Source of the DNA: JBDHDH01 sp039591615
GTDB lineage: Bacteria > Gemmatimonadota > Gemmatimonadetes > Gemmatimonadales > GWC2-71-9
Assembly: GCA_039591615.1 (NCBI GenBank)
Contig: JBDHDH010000008.1
Coordinates: forward strand, 1-64,000
Direction: 5' to 3'
Length of the DNA: 64,000 nucleotides
Below are positions 25,995 through 34,722 of this stretch, one piece after another. Position 1 is the first letter of the stretch. Each line of letters opens with the position of its first letter. A program made the position numbers and the translations under genes. Under the pieces are notes generated by a model. The model did not search any database. It was not told the origin of the DNA and worked only from the letters and a program-made list of their open reading frames with translations.

Positions 25995-26690
25995 ATGCGG
26001 TGGCGTTCGATAGTCGGACTGTTCGCCGTTGCCGGCTTGCTCGTGCCGCCAACACTGACAGCCCAAGATAGCCGTCCCGGTTTGGCCGTCCTGCCGTTCG
26101 AGAACGGCGGATCTTACGGGCAAGACAAGGAAGATTTCGACGCGCTCGAGATCGGTATCCAGCAGATGCTCCTCACCGAGTTTGCGGTGAACTCCGACCT
26201 CAGAGTGGTGGAGCGGCAGCGTCTCAAGGCGCTCATGCAGGAGCAGGATCTCGGCACGTCCGGGCGCGTCGACCAGGGAACGGCCGCGCAGCTCGGGAAG
26301 CTGGTGGGCGCCCGCTATATGGTACTCGGCGGGTTCGTGGACTTCTACGGTGATCTGCGCATCGATGCCCGCGTGGTGAACGTCGAGACCGGTGAGATCG
26401 TCAAGAGCGAACGCGTGCGTCGTAAGCGGGAAGAGCTGTACGACAGCGTCGTCGAGCTCGCCCTGCAGATCGCTCGGGGATTGGATCTCCCGGCGCTCTC
26501 CCGCCAAGCTATGCAGGAGCGCGAGAATCGCGAGGTACCGCCAGGGGCGGTCCGACTCTACGTGAAGGGATTGCTCTATCAAGATCGCGGTGACCAGGAA
26601 CGCGCCGCCGAGCTGTTCCAACAAGCCATCGCCGAGTTTCCCGGCTACACCGAAGCCAAAGAAGCTCTACGCCAGAGCGGGGCTTCCTAG
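25995..26690 (+). CDS. CsgG/LpoB-like secreted protein with C-terminal TPR
   Basis: ATG 25995, preceded by AGGGAGG, gives 231 residues with a signal peptide cleaved near LTAQ. The core reads LAVLPFENGG, IGIQQMLLTEFAVNSDLRVVERQRLKALMQEQDL, GARYMVLGGFVDFYGDLRIDARVVNVETGEIV. That is the pattern of CsgG/LpoB-type periplasmic proteins (FlgO-like group). The last 50 residues form a single TPR-like helix pair (LYQDRGDQERAAELFQQAIAE). No lipobox cysteine is present, so it is probably soluble in the periplasm. Specific role unknown. Confidence 0.85.
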   Translation: MRWRSIVGLFAVAGLLVPPTLTAQDSRPGLAVLPFENGGSYGQDKEDFDALEIGIQQMLLTEFAVNSDLRVVERQRLKALMQEQDLGTSGRVDQGTAAQLGKLVGARYMVLGGFVDFYGDLRIDARVVNVETGEIVKSERVRRKREELYDSVVELALQIARGLDLPALSRQAMQERENREVPPGAVRLYVKGLLYQDRGDQERAAELFQQAIAEFPGYTEAKEALRQSGAS

Positions 26691-27160
26691 ACGTCAGCCC
26701 CCGTGGTCGGGGCCACCGCCGCCCTCGGTCTGCTTACCCGCCCTCGACGCGGCGCTCTCGCCAGCCGGGCGCCGCGTTACCACGCGGGTGCTCCTTTGAT
26801 CACGTGCGTTTCACCTCCCCGCAAGCCATCCCGCTCGTCATGCTCGTCTCGGGAATCCAGAGCTTCCTCCTCGTCGCGCAAGCGGTGCGCGAGCTGGGAC
26901 ATTCCCGCGGATGAACAGCGGCGCCTCGCCTCCCCGGCTCGGGCGCTGGTGTTCGATCCGGACCTGGCACGCCCGGAGCACCCGTTCGGTGGACTCACCC
27001 GATCGCAACGCGGCCGACCTCCTCGAGCTTGCGCGAGCCGGCGAGTCGGCCGCAGGTTCGAGACATGCGGTATCCATTGCTGGACCGTCAGTTTCGCCGC
27101 TGCTGCGGACTCGGGTCGAAGCGCGCCATCGCCTGGTCCGCGGCCGCCTCGCCAGGAGAG
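26691..27160 (+). other. about 470 bases without a convincing gene
   Basis: Several short frames cross this stretch. One of 36 codons (GTG 26804 to TGA 26914) has a hydrophobic core, IPLVMLVSGIQSFLLVAQAV, and overlaps another frame by ATGA. None has family resemblance or good coding flow across its length. It may be the remains of a decayed gene or simply leader sequence of the operon that follows. Confidence 0.4.
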
Positions 27161-27325
27161 GTGAGCCATCGTGGAGCTGCGAAGCTCAGATTTCTGGGTT
27201 CGGGGGGGTTCGTGCTGGGTAGTATCGGCGTGATCGCCAGACGACGCCCTCTCACGTCACCGGTGATCGACGTGGAGCTCCCACTGTCGCCGGCGGCGGC
27301 GGATTCCCTCGATTCCCATCGATGA
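27161..27325 (+). CDS. possible 54-residue protein of unknown function
   Basis: A GTG at 27161, preceded by AGGAGAG, opens a frame of 54 codons that ends in an ATGA overlap with the HD-GYP gene. The product has a basic start, a short hydrophobic segment (FVLGSIGVIA) and an acidic, proline-rich tail. The four-base junction is typical of real gene pairs in this genome. The ribosome binding site is unusually close to the start, and no family is recognised. Confidence 0.35.
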   Translation: MSHRGAAKLRFLGSGGFVLGSIGVIARRRPLTSPVIDVELPLSPAAADSLDSHR

Positions 27326-29268
27326 GATACCTGCTCCTCCGGCCGGCCGACCTGCGTCTCGACGCGATCGAGCACGCCCTCGCTGCGGAGGACGTGGTGG
27401 CGAGAGTGGTGGCGCCCGGTGACGCGCTGGAAATCGGAGACAACCCAACCGTCCTGGTTCTCGACGCCGACAGTCGCAAGACATTCGATCCGGAGCGGCT
27501 TCGGAGATTCGTATCGACGGGCGGTGCCATCGTGGTCCTCGGAGATGATAGCGAGAAGGACGTTCCGGACGAGGTCCCCGATGATCTCCTCGCGGCGTTC
27601 GTGCCCCAGCCCTACGGCGCTCGGCAGCTCCTCGTGACCTTGCGATCGGCGTATCGGGAGGCCGCCGCGCGTCGGGACTGTCTCAGGGCTCGAGAGGAAG
27701 CCACCATGCGGACGAAGGAGCTCGGAGAGCTGACGCGGATCGGCATGGCTCTGGCAACCGAGCGGGACTACAGGACGCTGCTGGACCTCATCCTGGCCCA
27801 GGCACGAGAGATTACCGGCTCGGACGCCGGGAGCCTCTATCTCGTCGAGAAGCAAGAGACGGACGGCGACGTCGGCGAAGGCATCCTGCACTTCGAACTC
27901 ACACAGAACGACTCACGCCCCGACATTCCGTTCGTCACGCACACCATTCCCCTGGACCGCTCGAGCATCGCGGGATACGTCGCCACGACGGGAGAGCCTC
28001 TCGTACTGGACGACGCGTACGTGCTCCCTGAAGGAGTGGAATACTCCATCAACCGGTCGTTTGACGAGCGGTACGGGTATCGGACCCAGTCGATGCTTAC
28101 GATCCCGATGAAGGACCACAAGGATGAAGTCATCGGGGTCCTGCAGCTCATCAATCGCAAGCAGCATCCCGACGCGAACCTGCACGCGGCGCAGGACTTC
28201 ACACGCGAGGTCATTCCGTACTCCCGCCGGCTAGTGGAGCTCGTCTCCGCTCTCGCGGGCCAGGCTGCGGTCTCCATCGAGAACAGCCGCCTGTACGAGG
28301 ACATCGAGCGGCTATTCGCGGGGTTCGTCCGTGCCGCAGTCACGGCCATCGAGCAGCGAGACCCGACCACCTTCGGCCATTCGGGGCGGGTGGCGACGAT
28401 GACCGTGGGTCTCGCCGAAACGGTCGATCGTGCGTCGGGCCAGTATCGAGACATCAACTTCTCCCGACAGGAGATCCGGGAGATCCGGTATGCGGGGCTG
28501 CTCCACGACTTTGGGAAGGTGGGAGTGCGGGAACAAGTGCTGGTGAAGGCCAAGAAGCTCCAGCCGCAAGAACTCGCGCTCATCAGGCAGCGACATGCCT
28601 TCGTTCGCCGCACGGCGGAGCGCGAGTTCTTCCGCCAGCGGGTGGAGCACCTCGAACGCCACGGCCAAAAGGGCTATCAGGAGTTCTTGGAGCAGCTCGA
28701 CGCTGAACATCGGCGAGAGCTGGAGAATCTCGACCGGTTCTTGCGGGTGGTCACCGACGCAAACGAACCAACCGTCTTGCCGGCCGGAACCTTTGAGGAT
28801 CTACTCCACTATGCCGAGCGATGCTACCAGGATTTGGAGGGCAAGGAGCAGCCGCTGCTCACGGACGACGAAATCCGCTATCTCACCATCCGCAAAGGGA
28901 GTCTCGACGAGGCCGAGCGGTTGGAGATCGAGAGCCACGTGACGCACACGTATCGCTTCCTCCGTCAGATTCCGTGGACGAGCGAGCTACAAGACATCCC
29001 CCTCATCGCCTACGGCCATCACGAGAAACTCGACGGCAGCGGCTACCCCCGGCAGGTCACCGGCGAGCGGATTCCAATCCAAACCAGGATGATGACCATC
29101 GCCGATATCTACGATGCCCTCACGGCGGCCGACCGACCGTACAAGCGTGCCGTCCCCACCCAGCGGGCGCTGGGCATCATCGAGAGTGAGGTGGAGGGAG
29201 GGATGCTGGACCGGGATCTCGTGCGGCTCTTCGTGGAGGGGAAAGTGTTCGAGCGGGAGGATGACTGA
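27322..29268 (+). CDS. GAF and HD-GYP domain protein, predicted cyclic-di-GMP phosphodiesterase
   Basis: The 648-residue protein has an N-terminal receiver-like region (about 1-115, MRYLLLRPADLRLDAIEHAL). A GAF domain (about 135-325) includes ITGSDAGSLYLVE and QSMLTIPMKDHKDEVIGVLQLINRK. An HD-GYP domain follows: FGHSGRVATMTVGLA, LLHDFGKVG with HD at 395-396, and HHEKLDGSGYP at 566-576. HD-GYP enzymes hydrolyse cyclic-di-GMP. The HD and HHE motifs are about 170 residues apart instead of roughly 60-65, owing to a charged, helix-rich insertion of about 105 residues. The N-terminal receiver-like part keeps no clear phosphoacceptor aspartate. Confidence 0.9.
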   Translation: MRYLLLRPADLRLDAIEHALAAEDVVARVVAPGDALEIGDNPTVLVLDADSRKTFDPERLRRFVSTGGAIVVLGDDSEKDVPDEVPDDLLAAFVPQPYGARQLLVTLRSAYREAAARRDCLRAREEATMRTKELGELTRIGMALATERDYRTLLDLILAQAREITGSDAGSLYLVEKQETDGDVGEGILHFELTQNDSRPDIPFVTHTIPLDRSSIAGYVATTGEPLVLDDAYVLPEGVEYSINRSFDERYGYRTQSMLTIPMKDHKDEVIGVLQLINRKQHPDANLHAAQDFTREVIPYSRRLVELVSALAGQAAVSIENSRLYEDIERLFAGFVRAAVTAIEQRDPTTFGHSGRVATMTVGLAETVDRASGQYRDINFSRQEIREIRYAGLLHDFGKVGVREQVLVKAKKLQPQELALIRQRHAFVRRTAEREFFRQRVEHLERHGQKGYQEFLEQLDAEHRRELENLDRFLRVVTDANEPTVLPAGTFEDLLHYAERCYQDLEGKEQPLLTDDEIRYLTIRKGSLDEAERLEIESHVTHTYRFLRQIPWTSELQDIPLIAYGHHEKLDGSGYPRQVTGERIPIQTRMMTIADIYDALTAADRPYKRAVPTQRALGIIESEVEGGMLDRDLVRLFVEGKVFEREDD

Positions 29269-29459
29269 CGGAGGACGGTTCGAGTTTCTTTCCGAGTTCG
29301 CAGGCCGCACAGTCGGGCGAGCGTCCGATCGCTCAAGCCGGGCAAAGGCCGCGATCCCGTGCAGGGTTCGGGGCTGATCACGCAACCGAGGTGACAGCCG
29401 TCCCCGGAACTCGTCGGTATGTTCCACGTGTCCGTGCATCCAGCAGAGGCCCTACTGCC

Positions 29460-29975
29460 ATGCGTCCACTCGTCCTGTCCATCGTCGTCACGGTCGTACC
29501 CTCGACCCTCTTCGCTCAGCACGACCACGCACGTTCCCCCTATGCGGGGCAGGAGCTTTCCGAACTCGTATCGCTGAGCGCAGAGGAGATCCGGCAACTC
29601 TCGAGCGGAGAGGGCATGGGCTTGGCGCGAGCTGCAGAGCTCAACCGCTATCCCGGACCCATGCACGCGCTGGAGCTCGCCGCACAGCTCCGGCTTTCCA
29701 ACGAGCAGATCGCCGCTATCCGCGCCATACGGACTTCAATGCTCGAGCTCGCCATCGCCAAGGGCAGGCAGATCCTCGCGGACGAGCTCGACCTATCCGT
29801 CTTTTTCCGCGAGGGGACCCCCACCGCTGGCGCGGTTGTCGCACGAACCCGGGCCCTCGGTGTCCTCTACGGCGAGCTGCGCGCCATCCACCTCACCGCT
29901 CACCTCGAAACCCGTGATGTGCTGACGGCGGCCCAGATCGACAGCTACGATCGTCTTCGCGGCTATCACCCCTGA
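29460..29975 (+). CDS. CpxP/Spy-like periplasmic protein
   Basis: From ATG 29460 the product is 171 residues with a signal peptide ending FAQ and a histidine-containing mature start (HDHARSPYAGQ). All-helical sequence follows: LSAEEIRQLSSGEGMGLARAAELNRYPGPMHALELAAQLRLSNEQIAAI. The pattern of a short acidic helix, GxGMGLAxAAELNxYPGP and LxLSxEQ is shared by Spy/CpxP-type periplasmic proteins, which act as chaperones or metal sensors. The exact ligand is unknown. An upstream in-frame ATG would disrupt the signal peptide. Confidence 0.75.
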   Translation: MRPLVLSIVVTVVPSTLFAQHDHARSPYAGQELSELVSLSAEEIRQLSSGEGMGLARAAELNRYPGPMHALELAAQLRLSNEQIAAIRAIRTSMLELAIAKGRQILADELDLSVFFREGTPTAGAVVARTRALGVLYGELRAIHLTAHLETRDVLTAAQIDSYDRLRGYHP

Positions 29976-30078
29976 GCCCTGTCACGAGCGTTCATATGTG
30001 TGCGCTCGTTCGCGGACGAGGCGTGCGGGGAGCTCCAGTGCCTTGAGAGCCAGCCGACGGCAGGTGTCGGTCGCTTCT

Positions 30079-30696
30079 TCAGCTCCCCAGCCGCCGGAAC
30101 CGGCAGTACACGAACTGCTGAAGGGCTCCAGCTGGTGTTCGATGCTCTTCCCAGCGACTCTCGACCAGTTGGAAGTCTTCTCCCAATTCTCGCCCCAGCG
30201 TGTCCGGACCATATCGTACCACTTCGAGGCCACTGCAACGCGTCGGGCCTTCCGGCCCGAAGGTTGCGAGGATGAGGTGCCCCTCCGGGCTGAGACATTG
30301 GAGTAGGACATTACGATACGCAGCGCGGTCGGCCGCGTCGGTGAGAAAGTGAAACACGGCTCGGTCGTGCCAGACCTCCCAGGAATGTGGGGTCTGAAAA
30401 CCAGTGACATCGCCGACAAACCACTCGACTTGGCCGGCCGCCGACCCGATTCGGTAACGGGCCTCGGCGAGCGAGGCCTTCGCGATATCGAGGACGCCGA
30501 CACGACTGTATCCCGCGTCGAGGAGGCAATCAACGAGCCGAGACGTCCCACCCCCGACATCCAGGATACGCGCGGTGCGTGGAACACCGGTGGCCTGAAT
30601 GAGGTCGAGGGACAGGGTCGGGGAAGCCTGAAACCAGCTAACGTCCGCGGACGCTTTGCTGGCGTACACTTGGTTCCAATGCGCCAGTCTATCCAT
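30079..30696 (-). CDS. class I SAM-dependent methyltransferase
   Basis: ATG at 30696 gives 205 residues: MDRLAHWNQVYASKASADVSWFQ, then motif I ARILDVGGGTSRLVDCLLDAG, an acidic strand end GVLDIAKASLAEARYR, DVTGF and VWHDRAVFHFLTDAADRAAYRNVL. This is a standard methyltransferase fold of the tellurite-resistance/thiopurine-like type. The substrate is unknown. It is the 3'-most gene of the minus-strand group of small genes. Confidence 0.85.
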   Translation of the reverse strand: MDRLAHWNQVYASKASADVSWFQASPTLSLDLIQATGVPRTARILDVGGGTSRLVDCLLDAGYSRVGVLDIAKASLAEARYRIGSAAGQVEWFVGDVTGFQTPHSWEVWHDRAVFHFLTDAADRAAYRNVLLQCLSPEGHLILATFGPEGPTRCSGLEVVRYGPDTLGRELGEDFQLVESRWEEHRTPAGALQQFVYCRFRRLGS

Positions 30697-30868
30697 TCGC
30701 CGCTCCAATCACGCCCCGCTCCAAGCCCTCCGCCGGGTTCGACAATCCGCAGCGGGCGCGTCGGCACCGGGCACGGCCCTGAGAGTCAACGAGCTCTAGA
30801 CTCCACACCCGCTCGCCAAACACCTCAAGGACCCCGCTCGCGTCACGGACCTCCGGCTCGAGGGTCAC
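30689..30868 (-). CDS. possible 59-residue protein of unknown function
   Basis: A GTG at 30868 overlaps the stop of the preceding gene by GTGA. The frame continues for 59 codons and overlaps the start of the methyltransferase gene by eight bases. The N-terminal half (LEPEVRDASGVLEVFGERVW) looks protein-like, and the remainder is basic. It may be a coupled leader gene. No family is recognised. Confidence 0.3.
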   Translation of the reverse strand: MTLEPEVRDASGVLEVFGERVWSLELVDSQGRARCRRARCGLSNPAEGLERGVIGAANG

Positions 30869-31143
30869 TGTTCCCGCTTCTCGGTCAAGAGACGCTCGGC
30901 AAATTCGACGCGACCAGATAGCTCACGCATCTCGCTCATGTGTCCCCGAATGTCCTCTCTGAGATCCTCCACCGAATGATTGAGGACCTCCAGTGACTCC
31001 GATAGCTGAGCTAGCTCGTCGGCTGTGGGGCTCCGTTTATACCGAAGCCACGCTCGTGTGATGATCCAGATCGCCGCGACCCCGCCACCCGTGACAATGA
31101 GACTAGGGAGCACCGTCGTCATGAAGATGATGTCGTAGGGCAT
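30865..31143 (-). CDS. small membrane protein with a C-terminal coiled coil
   Basis: The 92-residue protein has one transmembrane helix (about 8-30, TVLPSLIVTGGGVAAIWII). A basic stretch and a charged heptad-like helix (about 40-90, LAQLSESLEVLNHSVEDL) follow. This resembles the architecture of small PspB/PspC-region proteins but no motif decides it. Unknown function. Its stop overlaps a possible small downstream gene. Confidence 0.65.
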   Translation of the reverse strand: MPYDIIFMTTVLPSLIVTGGGVAAIWIITRAWLRYKRSPTADELAQLSESLEVLNHSVEDLREDIRGHMSEMRELSGRVEFAERLLTEKREQ

Positions 31144-31271
31144 GTGACCTCAGCTTCTGGGTGATGGGACCGGGTCGACGAGCCCACTACGCAAGTTCCT
31201 TCTTGTCGCACAGGTGCATGACCGCTATCACCTCAGCGTGGCCTGCGGGCTTCACCCGTCGGAGGCGCCAA

Positions 31272-31949
31272 TCAGCGTCTACCGCTACGCCACTCCCGCA
31301 ACAGGATGAGCCAGTCCGCCGCCCGCCTCGGATGATAGTCGAATCGCCCACCTGGGCGAATCCGCCGCAGACGCTCTGGATACTCATGTCGCGCCCAGGG
31401 CAAAAAGTCCTCGAGCCTCCTCTCGAGCATCTGGCGTCGGCCCTCACTCAAGGGACCGAAGGAGATCTCGGCAATCAAGCTGCCGCGAAAGACGAAGCTC
31501 ACCGTCTCGTACTCCAAGTAACCCACATCCAGCAACTGAAGCCAGGCGCTTGTCTCCAAGAGCTGATTCGCGATCACCGTATCACCACGTTCCTTCAGCG
31601 ACGCGGCTCGGAACTGACTCGAAACCACCGAATCCCAACGCATCCGTGAGTCCAACGCTGCCCTACCCCGGATCGGCAACGCCCCAAGGCCAAGAAGCAC
31701 GACATCGTCGGCCGCGAGCTCCAGCGCTCTGGGGATGCGGTACGTATTGTATGCTTCGAGGAATCGCTCGACACGGTTTGCCCGGGTAGAGTCAGAAGGA
31801 GATCCGACAACTGCAAGCGTCGGGAATCGGACGCCGTCGGAGCCGTAGCCCAGAACTGCGGCCGTCACCCGGCCTTCTTCCGAGGCGAGGCTACCCACGA
31901 TCAGGACCAGCGGGACCAGTGCGCCCAATGGAGACTTCATCCATCCCAT
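31272..31949 (-). CDS. secreted protein of unknown function, possibly SnoaL/NTF2-like
   Basis: From ATG 31949 (or 31940) the protein is 225 residues with a signal peptide (MKSPLGALVPLVLIVGSLAS). The mature part contains RVERFLEAYNTYRIPRALELAADDVVLLGLGALPIRGRAALDSRM, a helix-then-strand layout typical of NTF2/SnoaL-like proteins. A conserved-looking basic C-terminus follows. NTF2-like membership is an inference from pattern only. The function is unknown. Confidence 0.6.
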   Translation of the reverse strand: MGWMKSPLGALVPLVLIVGSLASEEGRVTAAVLGYGSDGVRFPTLAVVGSPSDSTRANRVERFLEAYNTYRIPRALELAADDVVLLGLGALPIRGRAALDSRMRWDSVVSSQFRAASLKERGDTVIANQLLETSAWLQLLDVGYLEYETVSFVFRGSLIAEISFGPLSEGRRQMLERRLEDFLPWARHEYPERLRRIRPGGRFDYHPRRAADWLILLREWRSGRR

Positions 31950-32058
31950 ACGCACAGTTCGACCGTTCTTTCGATGTCGGATCAGCTGAGGTCGACTCGG
32001 CCGCCGGCAACTGCTCACTTGACGTCGGCTCCCGGCAGCGCGCGTCAACGGCAGAGCA

Positions 32059-32619
32059 TTACCAACTCCGGAACCAGTGCCACCATCGGTTTCTCAGATG
32101 ACGATAGCGATCTTCTCCGACGCGTGGTGGCTCACCCACCCAGCTATAGGCCAATCCGCAATCGTCCAACAGACGGCATTGGGTGGTGATGAGCCGCACC
32201 GCCCCTGGCACGAGCTCGGTTTCCGTAACCCGAAATAGCCCCACCGCCCTTCCCACGTGTCGACCGAGATCAGTTCTGCCGGCGCGAACATCAGCCACAT
32301 ACGCTTCGAGCGACCCTTGACTGAGGGCAACACGCAATCGCAACAGCGGAGTTGCGACTGGCCCAAGTGAAAGGAGCAAGACGAGACCAAGACCGGTGAG
32401 GAAGACCATCGTGGCAGCCCGCACCACCCGGGGCGCACGCCGTCGGCCGTCTTCCGACGCTGGACCGGTATACCTGAGCCCGTGCAACACGAGCCACAAC
32501 AGCAGGGCGATGGGCACTGCCCAGACACTCACGAGACCAAAGAACCCCAGCCCGCCATCGCTGACATCGTTCAAGAGCACGAGCAGCCACGCGAAGACCG
32601 TTACCGCAAGCGCAACCAT
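32059..32619 (-). CDS. membrane protein of unknown function
   Basis: A 186-residue protein with three hydrophobic segments (about 1-18, 24-48 and 68-92) and then a soluble C-terminal part of about 90 residues. That part has two cysteines close together (TTQCRLLDDCG) and ends in a tryptophan-rich tail (NRWWHWFRSW). It starts at ATG 32619 after AGGGG. No family is recognised. Confidence 0.6.
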   Translation of the reverse strand: MVALAVTVFAWLLVLLNDVSDGGLGFFGLVSVWAVPIALLLWLVLHGLRYTGPASEDGRRRAPRVVRAATMVFLTGLGLVLLLSLGPVATPLLRLRVALSQGSLEAYVADVRAGRTDLGRHVGRAVGLFRVTETELVPGAVRLITTQCRLLDDCGLAYSWVGEPPRVGEDRYRHLRNRWWHWFRSW

Positions 32620-32775
32620 CAGCCCCTACACGAGCCGCTCTGGAACCTGCATTGCCGTCTCGGTCTCTCGCGTAAGAACACCCGCATCGAAAGCTCTCTG
32701 GGTCCAGGGACGCCGGCCAATCGGTCGCCAGGGCTGGCACCGAGGACGCATCCCCCTCAATCAACGGAGTGTCCT

Positions 32776-32916
32776 TCAGTCTGGCTCCAAGCCGACCTGC
32801 CGAACGTCACGGTGCGTCGGAGTTGCCCACTCGTGGCACACGTCAGCTAAGAACTGGCACAGATCGGCTTCCTCCACGAACGGGGGAAGAACGATGCCGC
32901 GCGCCGGTCGGGTCAT
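32776..32916 (-). CDS. possible 46-residue protein of unknown function
   Basis: ATG at 32916 begins a 46-codon frame, MTRPARGIVLPPFVEEADLC, then an acidic helical segment and THRDVRQVGLEPD. GGAG lies upstream at workable spacing. It fills part of the gap between two membrane protein genes on the same strand. Composition looks protein-like, but its size leaves doubt. Confidence 0.3.
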   Translation of the reverse strand: MTRPARGIVLPPFVEEADLCQFLADVCHEWATPTHRDVRQVGLEPD

Positions 32917-32935
32917 GGCCGGTCGTCTCCGCTCA

Positions 32936-33328
32936 TTACGCACTCGCCGCCCCCCTGGCGTGGGCGACGGCGGCGCCCAACCCTAGCGTAATGACCGGGA
33001 TCATGAGGTACGTAACACCGATATCCGCAATGTACTGAGTCATGCTCATCCGCATCGGGCCACCGAGCAACATCAAGGGCGCATCGATAAGGAAACTGAT
33101 GGCGAGCCACACCAGGCCGAGCAGTAGCCCTTCCCGGACGAATGCCCGGTTGACGACGCGGAAGTATGTGACGCCAAGACCAACGACAACCGTAGCGATT
33201 GCCACAGGCATGATGGACTCGAACAATGGTCGTGAGGATTCACGAAGCGGGAAGATCACGAATGCCACGATAAAGGGAACCAACCAGACGAGAACGCCGA
33301 AGAGTAGGGCCTTTCGTAGCGAAGTCAC
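32936..33328 (-). CDS. four-helix membrane protein of unknown function
   Basis: GTG at 33328 is preceded five bases earlier by a perfect AGGAGG, which decides the start. The 130-residue protein has four transmembrane segments (about 9-28, 37-57, 66-87 and 100-122) with little soluble sequence between them. FVREGLLLGLVWLAISFLIDAP is the most distinctive stretch. Unknown function. Confidence 0.75.
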   Translation of the reverse strand: MTSLRKALLFGVLVWLVPFIVAFVIFPLRESSRPLFESIMPVAIATVVVGLGVTYFRVVNRAFVREGLLLGLVWLAISFLIDAPLMLLGGPMRMSMTQYIADIGVTYLMIPVITLGLGAAVAHARGAASA

Positions 33329-33372
33329 GTTGCCTCCTGCGGGGTCGAGATGCCGTCCAGCGGACGAAGCCA

Positions 33373-33855
33373 TCACCTCCGGCGCTGCGCATCAGTTCTT
33401 CGTTTGGAGCGGTCGGCGGGACGTGCCGGTCGGCCGGATTGCAGTTCATAGGCGCGCTTGAACCAGCCCAGCAACTGCTCATCCACATCATTTGGAGCAC
33501 GTAGGATCACGCCGTAGCCCACCTTTGCCGGTCCAAGACGTTCCCGCTTGACGATCCGTTCATCGACGATGACGGCATCCGAGAGGAACCCCACTCGCAG
33601 GTAGTCCTGTCTGACGGAAACACCGCCAAAGTGGTACTTGCTGGCCAGATTGATTCCCGACTTCACCGCGTCGATGCGAAGGGGCCCGAGCTCACGCAAT
33701 CTCGTGATCAAGACGTCGTAGGTCTCGCGCAGTTTGGGATCCTTGCCTCGAAAGTGATGCTTCACCGACTGCGCCTTGCAGGAGTGCCACTGATTCCGCT
33801 TCGCAAATCTTCGCCCACACGCCGGGCACTTCCAGAGCGTCGGCTGCCTAGTCAA
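33373..33855 (-). CDS. DUF5655 domain protein with N-terminal zinc-finger-like motif
   Basis: The 160-residue protein starts with WKCPACGRRFAKRNQWHSC, a small cysteine/histidine knuckle. A domain rich in basic residues and strands follows: LRETYDVLITRLRELGPLRIDAVKSGINLASKYHFGGV, then LRVGFLSDAVI. This pattern matches DUF5655, found alone or attached to DNA-associated proteins. Biochemical role unknown. It starts 17 bases after the next upstream gene, so the two are probably cotranscribed. Confidence 0.8.
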   Translation of the reverse strand: MTRQPTLWKCPACGRRFAKRNQWHSCKAQSVKHHFRGKDPKLRETYDVLITRLRELGPLRIDAVKSGINLASKYHFGGVSVRQDYLRVGFLSDAVIVDERIVKRERLGPAKVGYGVILRAPNDVDEQLLGWFKRAYELQSGRPARPADRSKRRTDAQRRR

Positions 33856-33873
33856 ACGGTCTCCACTGGGGGC

Positions 33874-34599
33874 CTATCGGCCGACCGATTTATCGATCGA
33901 ATTCGAGTCGTGGTGGGGATCCCTCGGTGGACTCTGAGGATCGGCGTGCAGGGAGCGCAGCACGAGATCCCGAACGAATGTCACTCGTCGATCGACCTTT
34001 CGGGCTAAAACTCCCCACACGGAACGAGCCACTGCCCACCCGCCTCCCAACACCGCCAGTACCGCTGTTCCAACAACAGCCGGTCCCTGCGTCTCCGACA
34101 CGACAAGGCCAATATAGCCCGCTGCCAAGGCCGCAACGTAATACGGGAAGCGTTTCCATCCCTCGTAGTCGCCGTCCACCCGAACGAAGGTGTCGCGCTC
34201 CCGAGGGACGATCTTCACGGTCAGATCGGAGTAGCGCGAACCCGCCCGCCACTCCAAGCTTTGGCCGACCTGTTGGACACGCCCCATGTGGCCAGTAGCC
34301 CGTCGCAACGCTGCCAAGAGGTCGGGATACCCGGTCGGCGTTGCCCGGTGAGCGGCGGTACCGGAGGCTACGCGTGATGCTCTTGGGCCAAACAACATCC
34401 TGGTGATGGATCCCGGCGGGGCGCCCCGCGGAAGCTCAGCAGCCACTTGCGCAACAAGCTCGGCCGGGATCCCAACCTGCGTCGCGATCTCTTGAATGTC
34501 CTCTAGGGAGTGTCGATCGGTCTCATCCGCAGCTTGTAGCGCAGCGGCGCGCCTAATGATGAGCGCTAGTTCGTCATCCGTGTAAGAGTCGAAGGGCAT
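33874..34599 (-). CDS. membrane protein with N-terminal helical domain
   Basis: A 241-residue protein. The N-terminus MPFDSYTDDELALIIRRAA plus LEDIQEIATQVGIPAELVAQVAAEL looks like a small helical bundle of the kind seen in several uncharacterised bacterial proteins. A soluble middle region with beta strands and two transmembrane helices (about 158-178 and 183-203) follow, and then a basic tail. No enzyme motif is visible. Confidence 0.65.
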   Translation of the reverse strand: MPFDSYTDDELALIIRRAAALQAADETDRHSLEDIQEIATQVGIPAELVAQVAAELPRGAPPGSITRMLFGPRASRVASGTAAHRATPTGYPDLLAALRRATGHMGRVQQVGQSLEWRAGSRYSDLTVKIVPRERDTFVRVDGDYEGWKRFPYYVAALAAGYIGLVVSETQGPAVVGTAVLAVLGGGWAVARSVWGVLARKVDRRVTFVRDLVLRSLHADPQSPPRDPHHDSNSIDKSVGR

Positions 34600-34722
34600 T
34601 TAGAGACTCGTACTCGGGCGGTTGCCGTCTGGCAGCCTGGCGGATCCGCTGCGGGCGACTCGGTCGGGTGCGCAACCGCGCAGAGCAATTCGCGAACGGC
34701 CCCGCACAAACAAGCCGAATCG

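Noticed and set aside
26990..27110. A GCAGGTTCGAGAC stretch suggested a tRNA T-loop.
   Set aside because: No acceptor stem, D-arm or anticodon arm can be built around it at the right distances.
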